A stretch of 64,000 nucleotides of DNA from Primorskyibacter flagellatus. GTDB lineage: Bacteria; Pseudomonadota; Alphaproteobacteria; Rhodobacterales; Rhodobacteraceae. Of the stretch, positions 1 to 8,580 are shown one piece after another (within the stretch, counting starts at the first letter, position 1; the number at the start of each line of letters is the position of its first letter). The notes beneath the pieces were generated by a model. That model made no database searches and was not told where the DNA came from. It saw nothing but the letters and a program-made list of their open reading frames with translations. The stretch lies in NCBI RefSeq assembly GCF_014638275.1, contig NZ_BMFJ01000001.1:1042338-1106337 (forward strand), written 5' to 3'. The translations under genes and the position numbers were made by a program.

Positions 1-386
1 TGGCGGCGGAAGCGTTCCAGCGCCTCTTCCGTCATGAAGAACAGAACATGCGCATATTGCTGCGCGCCGATCTGCAGCCCGACGTTGGCCGACGCGGCAG
101 AGTAGTAGTCCACCGTCACTCCGTCGATCCGCAGCGCGCCGCGTCCGTAGGAACCGCCAAGTCCCAGCCCGGCCTCGGTGATGACGGGCATCACGAGGGT
201 CGCGACCGACTTGGCGGCGACGGTGCGGCTTTCGGGGAACTGCTGGAACAGGAATCCAAGCGTCGCGTCGACCCGTCCGTCGATCTTCTGGGCGTTGTTG
301 TTGCCGACGCCGTTGCCGCAGGCGGCGGTGAGGAAAAGGGTGGCAAGGGCGGACAGCGCCAGCTTGCGACGGGTCAATGCGGTCAT
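1..386 (-). CDS. YSC84-type lipoprotein, 3' end outside window
   Basis: Reading from the ATG at 386, 128 residues are visible before the window edge, so the C-terminus is missing. The start MTALTRRKLALSALATLFLTAAC is a lipoprotein signal peptide with an LTAAC lipobox, so the mature protein should be lipid-anchored at Cys23. The following sequence, with alternating small residues and glycines (GLGLGGSYGRGAL, ANVGLQIGAQ), resembles the YSC84/lipid-binding SYLF domain. The domain call is from memory of the family; the lipobox is directly visible. Its physiological role is unknown. Confidence 0.72.
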   Translation of the reverse strand, partial: MTALTRRKLALSALATLFLTAACGNGVGNNNAQKIDGRVDATLGFLFQQFPESRTVAAKSVATLVMPVITEAGLGLGGSYGRGALRIDGVTVDYYSAASANVGLQIGAQQYAHVLFFMTEEALERFRR

Positions 387-575
387 GGGAGTCGCCTGTC
401 TTGATACGTTTGTTCTGTGACTATCTGAAGCGCGGGTGCGCCGGTTGCTCGATCCGGCCCGTTCGGGCCACCGGTTGATCCGGTTTGGGGCAAGTATAGG
501 CCTAACAACCGGCGGAGTCACCACCTGTTGCGGTCTTGGCAAGGGCCTGCCGATCACACGCAGGTCAAAACCCTG

Positions 576-1574
576 TCATGCTCCGAGCGCGCGCGCCATT
601 TCCGGCGCGAAATAGGTCAGGATCCCGTCGCAACCGGCGCGCTTTAAGCAGAGCAGGCTTTCGGCCATCGCGCGCTCTCCGTCGATCCAGCCGTTCTGCA
701 CGGCGGCCCTGATCATCGCGTATTCGCCGGACACCTGATAGGCGAAGGTCGGCACCTCCAGTTCCCGTTTCACCCGGGAGCAGATGTCGAGATAGGGCAT
801 GCCGGGTTTGACCATGACCCAGTCCGCGCCTTCGGTAATGTCGCGGGTGACCAGTCGCAGGGCCTCGTCCGAATTGGCGGCGTTCATCTGGTAGGTCTTC
901 TTGTCGCCCTTCAGCGCCCCGGTCGCGCCGACCGCGTCACGGAACGGCCCGTAGAAGGCAGAGGCGTATTTCGCCGCGTAGGACAGGATCAGGACGTTGT
1001 GGTGCCCCCCGGCTTCGAGCGCGTTGCGCATCGCGGCGATCCGGCCGTCCATCATGTCCGAAGGGCCGATGATGTCCGCCCCGGCCTCTGCCTGGCTCAG
1101 CGTCTGCTTTACCAGCGCCTCGATGGTTTCGTCGTTGCGAATCTCTCCGTCCACGACAAAGCCGTCGTGTCCGTCGATATTGTAGGGGTCGAGCGCCACG
1201 TCGGTCATGATCGCCAGGTCCGGCCGCACAGCCTTGATCGCGCGGATGGCCCGGTTGGTCAGGTTCTCCGGGTTCCAGGCTTCTGCGCAGTCCTTCGTAC
1301 GCTTCTCCATGGGCGTGTAGGGAAACAGGCAGATCGCCGGGATACCAAGGTCCGCCGCCTCCTTCGCCGCCTCAGTCACGCGGTCCACAGAGCGGCGGAG
1401 CACGCCGGGCATGGAGGCGACGGGGTCTTCCACGCCTTCGCCCTCTGTCAGGAAGACCGGCCAGATCAGGTCGTTCACCGACACCTCGTTCTCCGCCATC
1501 AGGGCGCGGATCGCCGGAGATTTCCGGGCACGGCGGAAGCGTGCGGCGGGGAAAGGGGCGGTGAGCTTCGACAT
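576..1574 (-). CDS. hemB: Delta-aminolevulinic acid dehydratase (porphobilinogen synthase)
   Basis: A 332-aa cytosolic enzyme that condenses two 5-aminolevulinate molecules to porphobilinogen in tetrapyrrole synthesis. Schiff-base lysines are visible at K202 (SYAAKYAS) and K256 (VMVKPGMPY). The metal-binding stretch near residues 125-137 reads DVALDPYNIDGHD, with Ala/Asp where zinc-dependent enzymes have cysteines, so this is the zinc-independent, Mg-type class. The ATG at 1574 is chosen over a longer frame because AGGAAG lies six bases upstream and conserved sequence begins here. It is divergent from the membrane-protein/mfd unit. Confidence 0.97.
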   Translation of the reverse strand: MSKLTAPFPAARFRRARKSPAIRALMAENEVSVNDLIWPVFLTEGEGVEDPVASMPGVLRRSVDRVTEAAKEAADLGIPAICLFPYTPMEKRTKDCAEAWNPENLTNRAIRAIKAVRPDLAIMTDVALDPYNIDGHDGFVVDGEIRNDETIEALVKQTLSQAEAGADIIGPSDMMDGRIAAMRNALEAGGHHNVLILSYAAKYASAFYGPFRDAVGATGALKGDKKTYQMNAANSDEALRLVTRDITEGADWVMVKPGMPYLDICSRVKRELEVPTFAYQVSGEYAMIRAAVQNGWIDGERAMAESLLCLKRAGCDGILTYFAPEMARALGA

Positions 1575-1718
1575 CGGGGCTTCCTGTCTTGATCCGGCGG
1601 CAAAGGGGTGGCATGGAATGGGTCGCATAACAAGTGGGCCACCCCCGTCAAAGTGCCGCGCCCGACGCGCGGCCGGGACCCGGGCCTCGGGCCAGGGGCG
1701 AGGGACAGGAGCCGCGGT

Positions 1719-2246
1719 TTGGATCTCAGGCAGACCATTTTCGAAGTCATCGACATGCGCAGCTTCTCGAACCTCTGGTTCTGGATCGCGCTCGCGGTGA
1801 TGTGGTCGACGGCCAGCCACTGGGTTCTTGGCGTGCCCTGGGACCTGATCACCCGCGCCCGGCGCAAGGGTGGCCCTGCGGAACGTGACGTGGCGCTGCT
1901 GGTGCAGGTCTATGTGAACCGCATCCTGCATGTGGCCGAGGTGTCGGGACTGGTGATGACGGTGCTGATCTGCTTCGTGCTGACGGCGCTGGCGATCCTG
2001 GGATTCGCCTACGGGGTGGAGTTTGCGCAGGCGATGTTCCTGCTGGCCTTTCCGATGACGGTGGTGTGGATCCTCTCCCTGCGCTCGGCCCGCATCATAC
2101 GGCGGGACGAACCGGAGGGCGCGGCGCTGTACCGGCGGCTGCAGATGCACCGGATGACCGTGCAGCTGGTCGGCGTGGCCTCGATCTTCGTGACGACGAT
2201 GTGGGGCATGTTCCAGAATTTCTCAATCGGCGTCCTGGGAGGCTGA
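1719..2246 (+). CDS. Small membrane protein of the family often labelled 'component of SufBCD complex'
   Basis: About 175 aa with three to four hydrophobic segments (roughly residues 18-36, 68-90, 95-116 and 146-166). The preferred start is TTG at 1719, preceded by AGGGACAGGAG, giving M-DLRQTIFEVIDMRSF; an internal ATG at 1755 is the alternative. I recall near-identical N-termini in Rhodobacteraceae proteins annotated as a SufBCD component, but nothing in the sequence shows Fe-S involvement and that label may be a propagated guess. The gene ends two bases before mfd, so the two are probably co-transcribed. Confidence 0.7.
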   Translation: MDLRQTIFEVIDMRSFSNLWFWIALAVMWSTASHWVLGVPWDLITRARRKGGPAERDVALLVQVYVNRILHVAEVSGLVMTVLICFVLTALAILGFAYGVEFAQAMFLLAFPMTVVWILSLRSARIIRRDEPEGAALYRRLQMHRMTVQLVGVASIFVTTMWGMFQNFSIGVLGG

Positions 2247-2247
2247 C

Positions 2248-5200
2248 ATGGCGGCGACCGGCGACAGGATCACCCTCGGGGGGGCACCCGAAGGGTTCGA
2301 CGCCTCTCTGGTGCTGGCCGAGGTGGCGCGGCGGGGCGGCCCGGTGCTGCATGTCGCGATCGACGACAAGCGGATGGCGGGCATGGCCGAAGCCCTGCGC
2401 TTCTTCGACCCGTCCATGCCGGTCGTGCAGTTTCCGGCCTGGGATTGCCTTGCCTATGACCGGGTATCGCCGAATGCCGACATTTCCGCCACGCGGATGG
2501 CGACCCTCGCGGCACTGGTGCACGGGATGCCGGAGCGGTTCGTCCTGCTGAGCACCGTCAATGCGGTCACGCAGCGGGTGCCGGCCCGGGAAGTCCTTCG
2601 GGAGGCCGCCTTCACCGCCCGCGTCGGGGACCGGATCGATGAGGCGGCGCTGCGCAACTTCCTTGTCCGCATGGGGTTCTCGCAAAGCCACTCGGTGACG
2701 GAACCCGGCGACTATGCGGTGCGCGGCGGCATCGTCGACATCTATCCGCCGGGCGAGGGCGGGCCGGTGCGGCTCGACCTGTTTGGTGACGTGCTGGACG
2801 GGGCGCGCCGCTTCGATGCGGGGACGCAGCGCACGACGGAAAAGCTGGACATGGTCGAACTGGCCCCCGTGTCCGAGGTCATCCTCGACGACGCCGCGAT
2901 CACCCGGTTCCGCCAGAACTACCGGATCGAGTTCGGCGCGGCCGGCACCGACGACCCGCTGTACGAGGCGGTGAGTGCGGGGCGCAAGCATCAGGGCGTC
3001 GAACACTGGCTGCCCTTCTTCCACGACAGGCTGGAGACCCTGTTCGACTATCTGACCGGTGCGTCGGTCATGCTGGACGATCAGGCGACGGCGGTCCGGC
3101 TGGCGAGATGGGAGACGGTCAGGGACCAGTACGAGACCCGGAAGCTGGCGCTGGAAAAGCGCGACCGGCTGGATTCCGTCTACAAGCCCGTGCCACCTGC
3201 GCTTCACTACCTTGACGAAGCAGCGTGGGAGGCTGCGGTGGCCGGGCAGCGGCTGGTTCAGATGTCGCCCCTTCCGCGTGCCTCCGGCCCCGGCGTGGTG
3301 GACGGCGGCGGGCGGGTCGGGCGCAATTTCTCGCCCGAGCGGCAGCTGGAAAACGTCAGCCTGTTTGGAGCTTTGGCGGATCATGTCCGCAGGAAGATGG
3401 CGGAGGGGCCGGTCGTGGTCGCCTCCTATTCCGACGGGGCGCGCGAACGGCTGGAGGGGCTGATCGCGGATGAGGGGCTCGTCGGCGCGGTCTCAATCCG
3501 CGATGCAGGGGGGATCACCAGATCGGGCCTGCACCTCGCCGTCTGGCCTCTCGAGGCCGGGTTCGAGGGGCCGTGGAAGGATCGGCGGCTGACCGTGATC
3601 TCGGAACAGGACGTCCTGGGCGACCGGCTGATCCGGGGCGCGCGTCGCAAGCGGCGGGCCGACAACTTCCTGACAGAGGCGCAGTCGCTGTCCCCCGGTG
3701 ATCTGGTGGTGCATGTGGACCACGGCATCGGGCGCTATCTGGGGATGGAGGTCATTACCGCGGCGGGCGCTGCGCATGAGTGCCTCGTCCTCGAGTATGC
3801 CGAGGAGTCAAAGCTTTACCTGCCCGTCGAGAATATCGAACTTCTGTCCAAGTACGGGCATGAGGAGGGGCTTCTCGACCGGCTTGGCGGCGGGGCGTGG
3901 CAGGCGAAGAAGGCGCGGCTCAAGGAACGTATCCGCGAGATGGCGGACCGGCTGATCCGTGTGGCCGCCGAACGGGTCTTGCGCAAGGCACCGATCCTCG
4001 ACCCGCCCGACGGGGCGTGGGACGCGTTTCAGGCGCGCTTTCCCTATCAGGAGACAGACGATCAGCTGTCGGCCATTGCCGATGTGCTCGGGGACCTCGA
4101 ATCCGGGCATCCGATGGACCGTCTGGTCTGCGGCGACGTCGGCTTCGGTAAGACCGAGGTGGCGCTGCGGGCCGCCTTCGTCGCAGCCATGTCGGGCGTG
4201 CAGGTGGCGGTTATCGCGCCGACTACCCTGCTGGCCCGCCAGCACTATCAGGGTTTTGCCGAACGCTTCCGTGGTTTTCCGCTTACCGTCGCTCCGCTGT
4301 CGCGCTTCGTGTCGGCCAAGGATGCCGAAAAGACGCGGGAAGGCCTGGCCAAGGGCACGGTCGACATCGTCATCGGCACACACGCCCTGCTGGCAAAGGG
4401 CGTGCGGTTCAAGAACCTCGGCCTGCTGATCGTGGATGAGGAACAGCGCTTCGGCGTCGGCCACAAGGAGCGGCTGAAGCAGCTGAAATCCGACGTGCAC
4501 GTCCTGACCCTGACCGCGACGCCGATCCCGCGGACCCTGCAGCTGTCGCTGTCAGGCGTTCGGGACCTGTCGATCATCGGCACACCGCCGATCGACCGGC
4601 TGGCTATCCGGACCTACGTGTCGGAGTTCGACGCCGTCACGATCCGTGAGGCGCTGCTGCGGGAACGCTATCGCGGGGGGCAATCGTTCTATGTGGTTCC
4701 GCGCATTACCGATCTCGCGGAGGTTGAGGATTTCCTGAAGCGTGAAGTGCCCGAGGTCTCCTATGTCACCGCCCATGGGCAGATGGCGGCGGGGGAGCTG
4801 GACCAGCGGATGAACGCCTTCTACGACGGAAAGTTTGACGTCCTGCTGGCGACCACAATCGTCGAGTCGGGCCTCGATATCCCGACGGCGAACACGATGG
4901 TGGTGCATCGGGCGGACATGTTTGGCCTGTCGCAGCTTTACCAGATCAGGGGGCGGGTCGGTCGGGCAAAAACGCGTGCCTATGCATACTTGACGACTAA
5001 ACCTCGGGTAAAACTTACACCTTCCGCAGAAAAACGCCTGCGGGTTCTGGGGTCTCTGGATACCCTCGGGGCCGGGTTCACGCTGGCCTCCCAGGACCTC
5101 GACATACGGGGTGCGGGCAATCTTCTGGGCGAAGAACAGTCGGGCAACATGCGCGACGTGGGCTACGAACTGTACCAGACGATGCTGGAAGAGGCGATCG

Positions 5201-5700
5201 CCAAGATCAAGGCGGGCGAGCTAGAAGGGCTGACCGAAAGCGACGATCAATGGGCGCCGCAGATCAACCTAGGCGTGAGCGTTCTGATACCGGAAGACTA
5301 TGTTCCCGACCTCGACCTGCGGCTTGGTCTGTATCGCCGGCTGTCGTCTCTCAGCACGAAGGTGGAGCTTGAAGGGTTCGCCGCTGAACTGATCGACCGG
5401 TTCGGGAAACTGCCGAAAGAGGTGAATACCCTGCTGCTGATCGTGCGCATCAAGGCGATGTGCAAACGGGCAGGGATCGCCAAGCTCGACGGCGGGCCGA
5501 AGGGGGCGACGATCCTGTTCCACAACGACAAGTTCGCCAACCCCGCCGGTCTGGTGGAGTTCATCAAGGATCAGAAGGGGCTGGCCAAGGTGAAGGACAA
5601 CCGGATCGTGATCCGCCGGGACTGGAAGAACGACGCGGACAAGATCAAGGGTGCCTTTGCCATCGCGCAGGACCTGGCGAAGAAGGTGGACCCGGCCTGA
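2248..5700 (+). CDS. mfd: Transcription-repair coupling factor
   Basis: A 1150-aa ATP-dependent translocase that removes RNA polymerase stalled at DNA lesions and recruits UvrA, matching the family's usual length. From N to C: UvrB-homology region, RNA-polymerase-interacting domain around residues 480-560 (GDLVVHVDHGIGRY), RecG-like helicase core with Walker A GDVGFGKTE near 628-636 and Walker B DEEQRFG near 730, the TRG-like motif and the C-terminal D7 domain. The ribosome binding site GGGAGG lies inside the end of the previous gene. No disruption is visible. Confidence 0.98.
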   Translation: MAATGDRITLGGAPEGFDASLVLAEVARRGGPVLHVAIDDKRMAGMAEALRFFDPSMPVVQFPAWDCLAYDRVSPNADISATRMATLAALVHGMPERFVLLSTVNAVTQRVPAREVLREAAFTARVGDRIDEAALRNFLVRMGFSQSHSVTEPGDYAVRGGIVDIYPPGEGGPVRLDLFGDVLDGARRFDAGTQRTTEKLDMVELAPVSEVILDDAAITRFRQNYRIEFGAAGTDDPLYEAVSAGRKHQGVEHWLPFFHDRLETLFDYLTGASVMLDDQATAVRLARWETVRDQYETRKLALEKRDRLDSVYKPVPPALHYLDEAAWEAAVAGQRLVQMSPLPRASGPGVVDGGGRVGRNFSPERQLENVSLFGALADHVRRKMAEGPVVVASYSDGARERLEGLIADEGLVGAVSIRDAGGITRSGLHLAVWPLEAGFEGPWKDRRLTVISEQDVLGDRLIRGARRKRRADNFLTEAQSLSPGDLVVHVDHGIGRYLGMEVITAAGAAHECLVLEYAEESKLYLPVENIELLSKYGHEEGLLDRLGGGAWQAKKARLKERIREMADRLIRVAAERVLRKAPILDPPDGAWDAFQARFPYQETDDQLSAIADVLGDLESGHPMDRLVCGDVGFGKTEVALRAAFVAAMSGVQVAVIAPTTLLARQHYQGFAERFRGFPLTVAPLSRFVSAKDAEKTREGLAKGTVDIVIGTHALLAKGVRFKNLGLLIVDEEQRFGVGHKERLKQLKSDVHVLTLTATPIPRTLQLSLSGVRDLSIIGTPPIDRLAIRTYVSEFDAVTIREALLRERYRGGQSFYVVPRITDLAEVEDFLKREVPEVSYVTAHGQMAAGELDQRMNAFYDGKFDVLLATTIVESGLDIPTANTMVVHRADMFGLSQLYQIRGRVGRAKTRAYAYLTTKPRVKLTPSAEKRLRVLGSLDTLGAGFTLASQDLDIRGAGNLLGEEQSGNMRDVGYELYQTMLEEAIAKIKAGELEGLTESDDQWAPQINLGVSVLIPEDYVPDLDLRLGLYRRLSSLSTKVELEGFAAELIDRFGKLPKEVNTLLLIVRIKAMCKRAGIAKLDGGPKGATILFHNDKFANPAGLVEFIKDQKGLAKVKDNRIVIRRDWKNDADKIKGAFAIAQDLAKKVDPA

Positions 5701-5814
5701 CGTCAGGATTGGTCTGGCGGCGCGCCCATATTGGCCCTGTCGGCAAGACCATTCCGATCCTAGGCTCTTCTCAGCGGCCGGACCTTCCCGGTCGGCATTC
5801 CAGGAGGGACCGCC

Positions 5815-7011
5815 TTGCCCGTACTCGACCGCATCGAGCTTTATCTTGTCCGGACTCCGCTGCCTGCGCCGCACCGGCCGTCCTGGATCCCCGGTCTGGT
5901 GCGCACGCAGGTGTCGATGATCCTCGCGCGGTTCATCACCGACGAAGGTGTGGAGGGCTGGAGCGGTTTTCCCGCTTCGGGGCGCGAGCGTGCGGGGCTG
6001 GGGGATCAGCTGTCCGGTCTCTTTCTGGGGCAGGACATTACGGATATCGACTTTGTCGCCGAACGCATCGGGATCATGGCGGCGGGCGGCAGTTTCAACT
6101 GGTGGATCGAGCCGGCCTTCTGGGACATCAAGGCGAAGATGGCGGGCGTTCCGCTTTACAGGCTTCTTGGCGGCACGGACGACCGCATCCCGCTGTATGC
6201 TTCGGGCGGAGAGATCAAGGACCTCGGCGCCCGGCGCGAGGAGGCGGAGGCGCGTCTGTCCGAAGGGTTCACCACCATGAAGGTCCGGGTGCACGATTTC
6301 GATGAGGCTGTGGATATCGCACAGATCACGGATATCGCGCAGCACATGCAGGGCCGGATGCGGATCGCCGTCGACGTCAATCAGGCCTTCCGTCTGACCG
6401 CGAGCGGCGATGCGCCCCAGTGGTCGCTGGATCGGGCGAAACGGTTCTGCGACGCCGCCGCCGATGCCGGTCTGGCCTGGGTGGAGGAGCCGCTGTTCGG
6501 CGAATGGCACGAGGAGATGGCTGCGCTTTCCGCCTATTCCCGCGTACCGGTGGCGGGGAGCGAACTTCACCTCATGGGCTATTCCGAGGTCGCGCGGATG
6601 ATGCGGATGGGGTGCTATTCGATCTACCAGCCGGACGTGATGTGGGCGGGCGGGGTCGGCCAGGTTATGAAACTCGGCCAGTTGGCGAAGGAGATGGGCA
6701 CAAGGTTCACGCCGCATTGCTGGTCGAACGGCTTCGGCTTCATCGCCAACGCCCATGTCTTCGCGGCAAGCGGCTTTGCGGCGACGGAGTTGTTCGAATA
6801 CCCGCTCGCTCCTCCGGGATGGATCCCCGAGGCGCGTGACATGATCTTCACCGCGCCCTTCCTGCACGAGGACGCCTGGTTCCACATGCCACAGACGCCC
6901 GGGCTGGGGTTCGATATCGACATGAAGGCTCTGGAGACCCACGGGCGCTGCTACTACCGCGCCAGCCGCAGGGAGGTGCACTGGATGCCGGAGGTGCTCG
7001 CCGACTGGTAG
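5815..7011 (+). CDS. Mandelate racemase/muconate lactonizing enzyme family protein
   Basis: A 398-aa enolase-superfamily member starting at TTG behind CAGGAGGGA. The capping domain (about 1-120) is followed by a barrel with K156-V-R158 (one catalytic base position), probable metal ligands D187, E224/E225 and E250, and H301 in TPHCWS as candidate second base. Such enzymes abstract a proton alpha to a carboxylate, as sugar-acid dehydratases or racemases. The substrate cannot be read from sequence. The next gene, a monooxygenase, starts 66 bp downstream on the same strand, so a joint catabolic role is possible but unproven. Confidence 0.87.
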   Translation: MPVLDRIELYLVRTPLPAPHRPSWIPGLVRTQVSMILARFITDEGVEGWSGFPASGRERAGLGDQLSGLFLGQDITDIDFVAERIGIMAAGGSFNWWIEPAFWDIKAKMAGVPLYRLLGGTDDRIPLYASGGEIKDLGARREEAEARLSEGFTTMKVRVHDFDEAVDIAQITDIAQHMQGRMRIAVDVNQAFRLTASGDAPQWSLDRAKRFCDAAADAGLAWVEEPLFGEWHEEMAALSAYSRVPVAGSELHLMGYSEVARMMRMGCYSIYQPDVMWAGGVGQVMKLGQLAKEMGTRFTPHCWSNGFGFIANAHVFAASGFAATELFEYPLAPPGWIPEARDMIFTAPFLHEDAWFHMPQTPGLGFDIDMKALETHGRCYYRASRREVHWMPEVLADW

Positions 7012-7077
7012 GCTCCGGAATGGGTCTTGCCATTCGCCGCGCAGTCCCCGACCCTCGGGTCAGGGAGGAATGCGGCG

Positions 7078-8580
7078 ATGAACCAGCAAAGTGCCATCGG
7101 ATCGGACGACCGGCTGACGCAGATCGACCATACGCTCGACGTGCTGATCGTCGGTGCGGGGATCTCGGGCATCTGTGCTGCGCGGTACCTGAAGGTCGAC
7201 CGGCCGGGGGACAGCTTTGCCGTGCTCGACGATCAGGAGAGCTTTGGCGGAACCTGGCAGACGCATCGCTATCCGGGCATCCGGTCGGACAGCGATCTGC
7301 ATACTTTCGGCTATGGGTTCAAGCCCTGGGTCGGCCCCCCTATCGCGACGGCGGAGGAGATCCGGGCCTACATGGGCGAGACGATCGCGGAAAACGATCT
7401 GGGTGATGCGATCCACTATGGCTGGCGGGTCGGCTGGGCGGAGTGGTCGTCGCGCGACAGCCTGTGGACGGTCGAGGCGGTCCGCGCGGCCACCGGGCAA
7501 CGCGTGCAACTGCGTGCGCGGTTCCTGTGGATGTGCCAGGGATACTACCGGCACTCCAGGGGCTACACGCCGGACTGGCCGGGGCTGGACGACTTCGGCG
7601 GCGACGTGATCCACCCGCAGCACTGGCCGGAGGACTACGACTATTCCGGCAGGCGCATGGTGGTCATCGGCTCCGGCGCGACCGCCGCGACGCTGGTGCC
7701 GAACGTGGCGGAGGAGGTGGCGCATGTGACGATGCTCCAGCGTTCCCCGACGTGGTTCGCGAGCGAGCGGAACGAAATCACCATCGCCAGCCAGTTGCGC
7801 AACCTGCAGGTGGACGAGGCCTGGATCCATGAAATCGTGCGGCGGCAGATCCTCGTCAACAGCCGGGACTTCGCCACCCTCTGCTTCGAAAAGCCCGAAC
7901 AGGTGAAGGCGGACCTGCTGGAAAATGCGCGCAAGGCGCTTGGCGACGACTATGACCTCGCAACCCATTTCACGCCGACCTACGACCCGTGGCGGCAGAG
8001 GCTGGCGCGGATTCCGAACGGCGATCTGTTCAAGGCGATAGCCTCTGGCAAGGCCTCCGTCGTGACGGACCATATCGAACGGTTCGAAACCGGGGGAATC
8101 CGCCTGCGTTCCGGCACGCTGCTTGAGGCGGATGTGGTGGTGACGGCGACCGGTTTCGACCTCTGCGCCTTCGGGGACATCGATTTTGCGGTGGACGGAA
8201 GGCCGGTCGATTTCCATGACACGGTCGGATACCGGGGCATGATGTTCACCGGCGTGCCGAACCTGGTCTGGGTGATGGGCTACTTTCGGTCGTCCTGGAC
8301 GCTCAGGGCAGAGATCATCGCGCAGTTCGTGACGCGGCTTCTTGGCCATATGCGGGACCGGCAGGCGGCGTCGGTCGTGCCGCAGGTGCCCGATCCCGAG
8401 ATGGAGCTGTTCGACTGGGCCGAGGAAGACGACTTCAACCCCGGTTACCTGATGCGTGGGCAGCATTTGCTGCCGAAACGTGGTGCGGAAACGGAATGGA
8501 AGCTGTCACAGGACTACTGGGTCGAAAAGGACGAATTCGCCGCCATCGACCTTGAAAGCGAGGTCTTCCGCTACGGCTGA
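7078..8580 (+). CDS. Flavin-containing monooxygenase of Baeyer-Villiger type
   Basis: A 500-aa FAD/NAD(P)H enzyme. The N-terminal FAD Rossmann motif GAGISG is at residues 26-31, and a second GSGATA motif at 198-203 should bind NADPH. Between them FGGDVIHPQHWP (173-184) fits the Baeyer-Villiger fingerprint F-x-G-x-x-x-H-x-x-x-W-P exactly. The ATG at 7078 is chosen because GGGAGG sits just upstream; an in-frame TTG at 7027 lacks one. It likely inserts oxygen into a ketone or oxidises a heteroatom; the substrate is unknown. The 3' end overlaps the convergent TPR gene by 10 bp. Confidence 0.9.
   Translation: MNQQSAIGSDDRLTQIDHTLDVLIVGAGISGICAARYLKVDRPGDSFAVLDDQESFGGTWQTHRYPGIRSDSDLHTFGYGFKPWVGPPIATAEEIRAYMGETIAENDLGDAIHYGWRVGWAEWSSRDSLWTVEAVRAATGQRVQLRARFLWMCQGYYRHSRGYTPDWPGLDDFGGDVIHPQHWPEDYDYSGRRMVVIGSGATAATLVPNVAEEVAHVTMLQRSPTWFASERNEITIASQLRNLQVDEAWIHEIVRRQILVNSRDFATLCFEKPEQVKADLLENARKALGDDYDLATHFTPTYDPWRQRLARIPNGDLFKAIASGKASVVTDHIERFETGGIRLRSGTLLEADVVVTATGFDLCAFGDIDFAVDGRPVDFHDTVGYRGMMFTGVPNLVWVMGYFRSSWTLRAEIIAQFVTRLLGHMRDRQAASVVPQVPDPEMELFDWAEEDDFNPGYLMRGQHLLPKRGAETEWKLSQDYWVEKDEFAAIDLESEVFRYG

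Noticed and set aside
1575..2150. N-terminal extension of HemB
   Set aside because: It is antisense to the membrane-protein gene and the GC-rich translation lacks conserved residues.
2095..3384. 429-aa minus-strand ORF inside mfd
   Set aside because: Antisense to a conserved gene, with no supporting start or homology.
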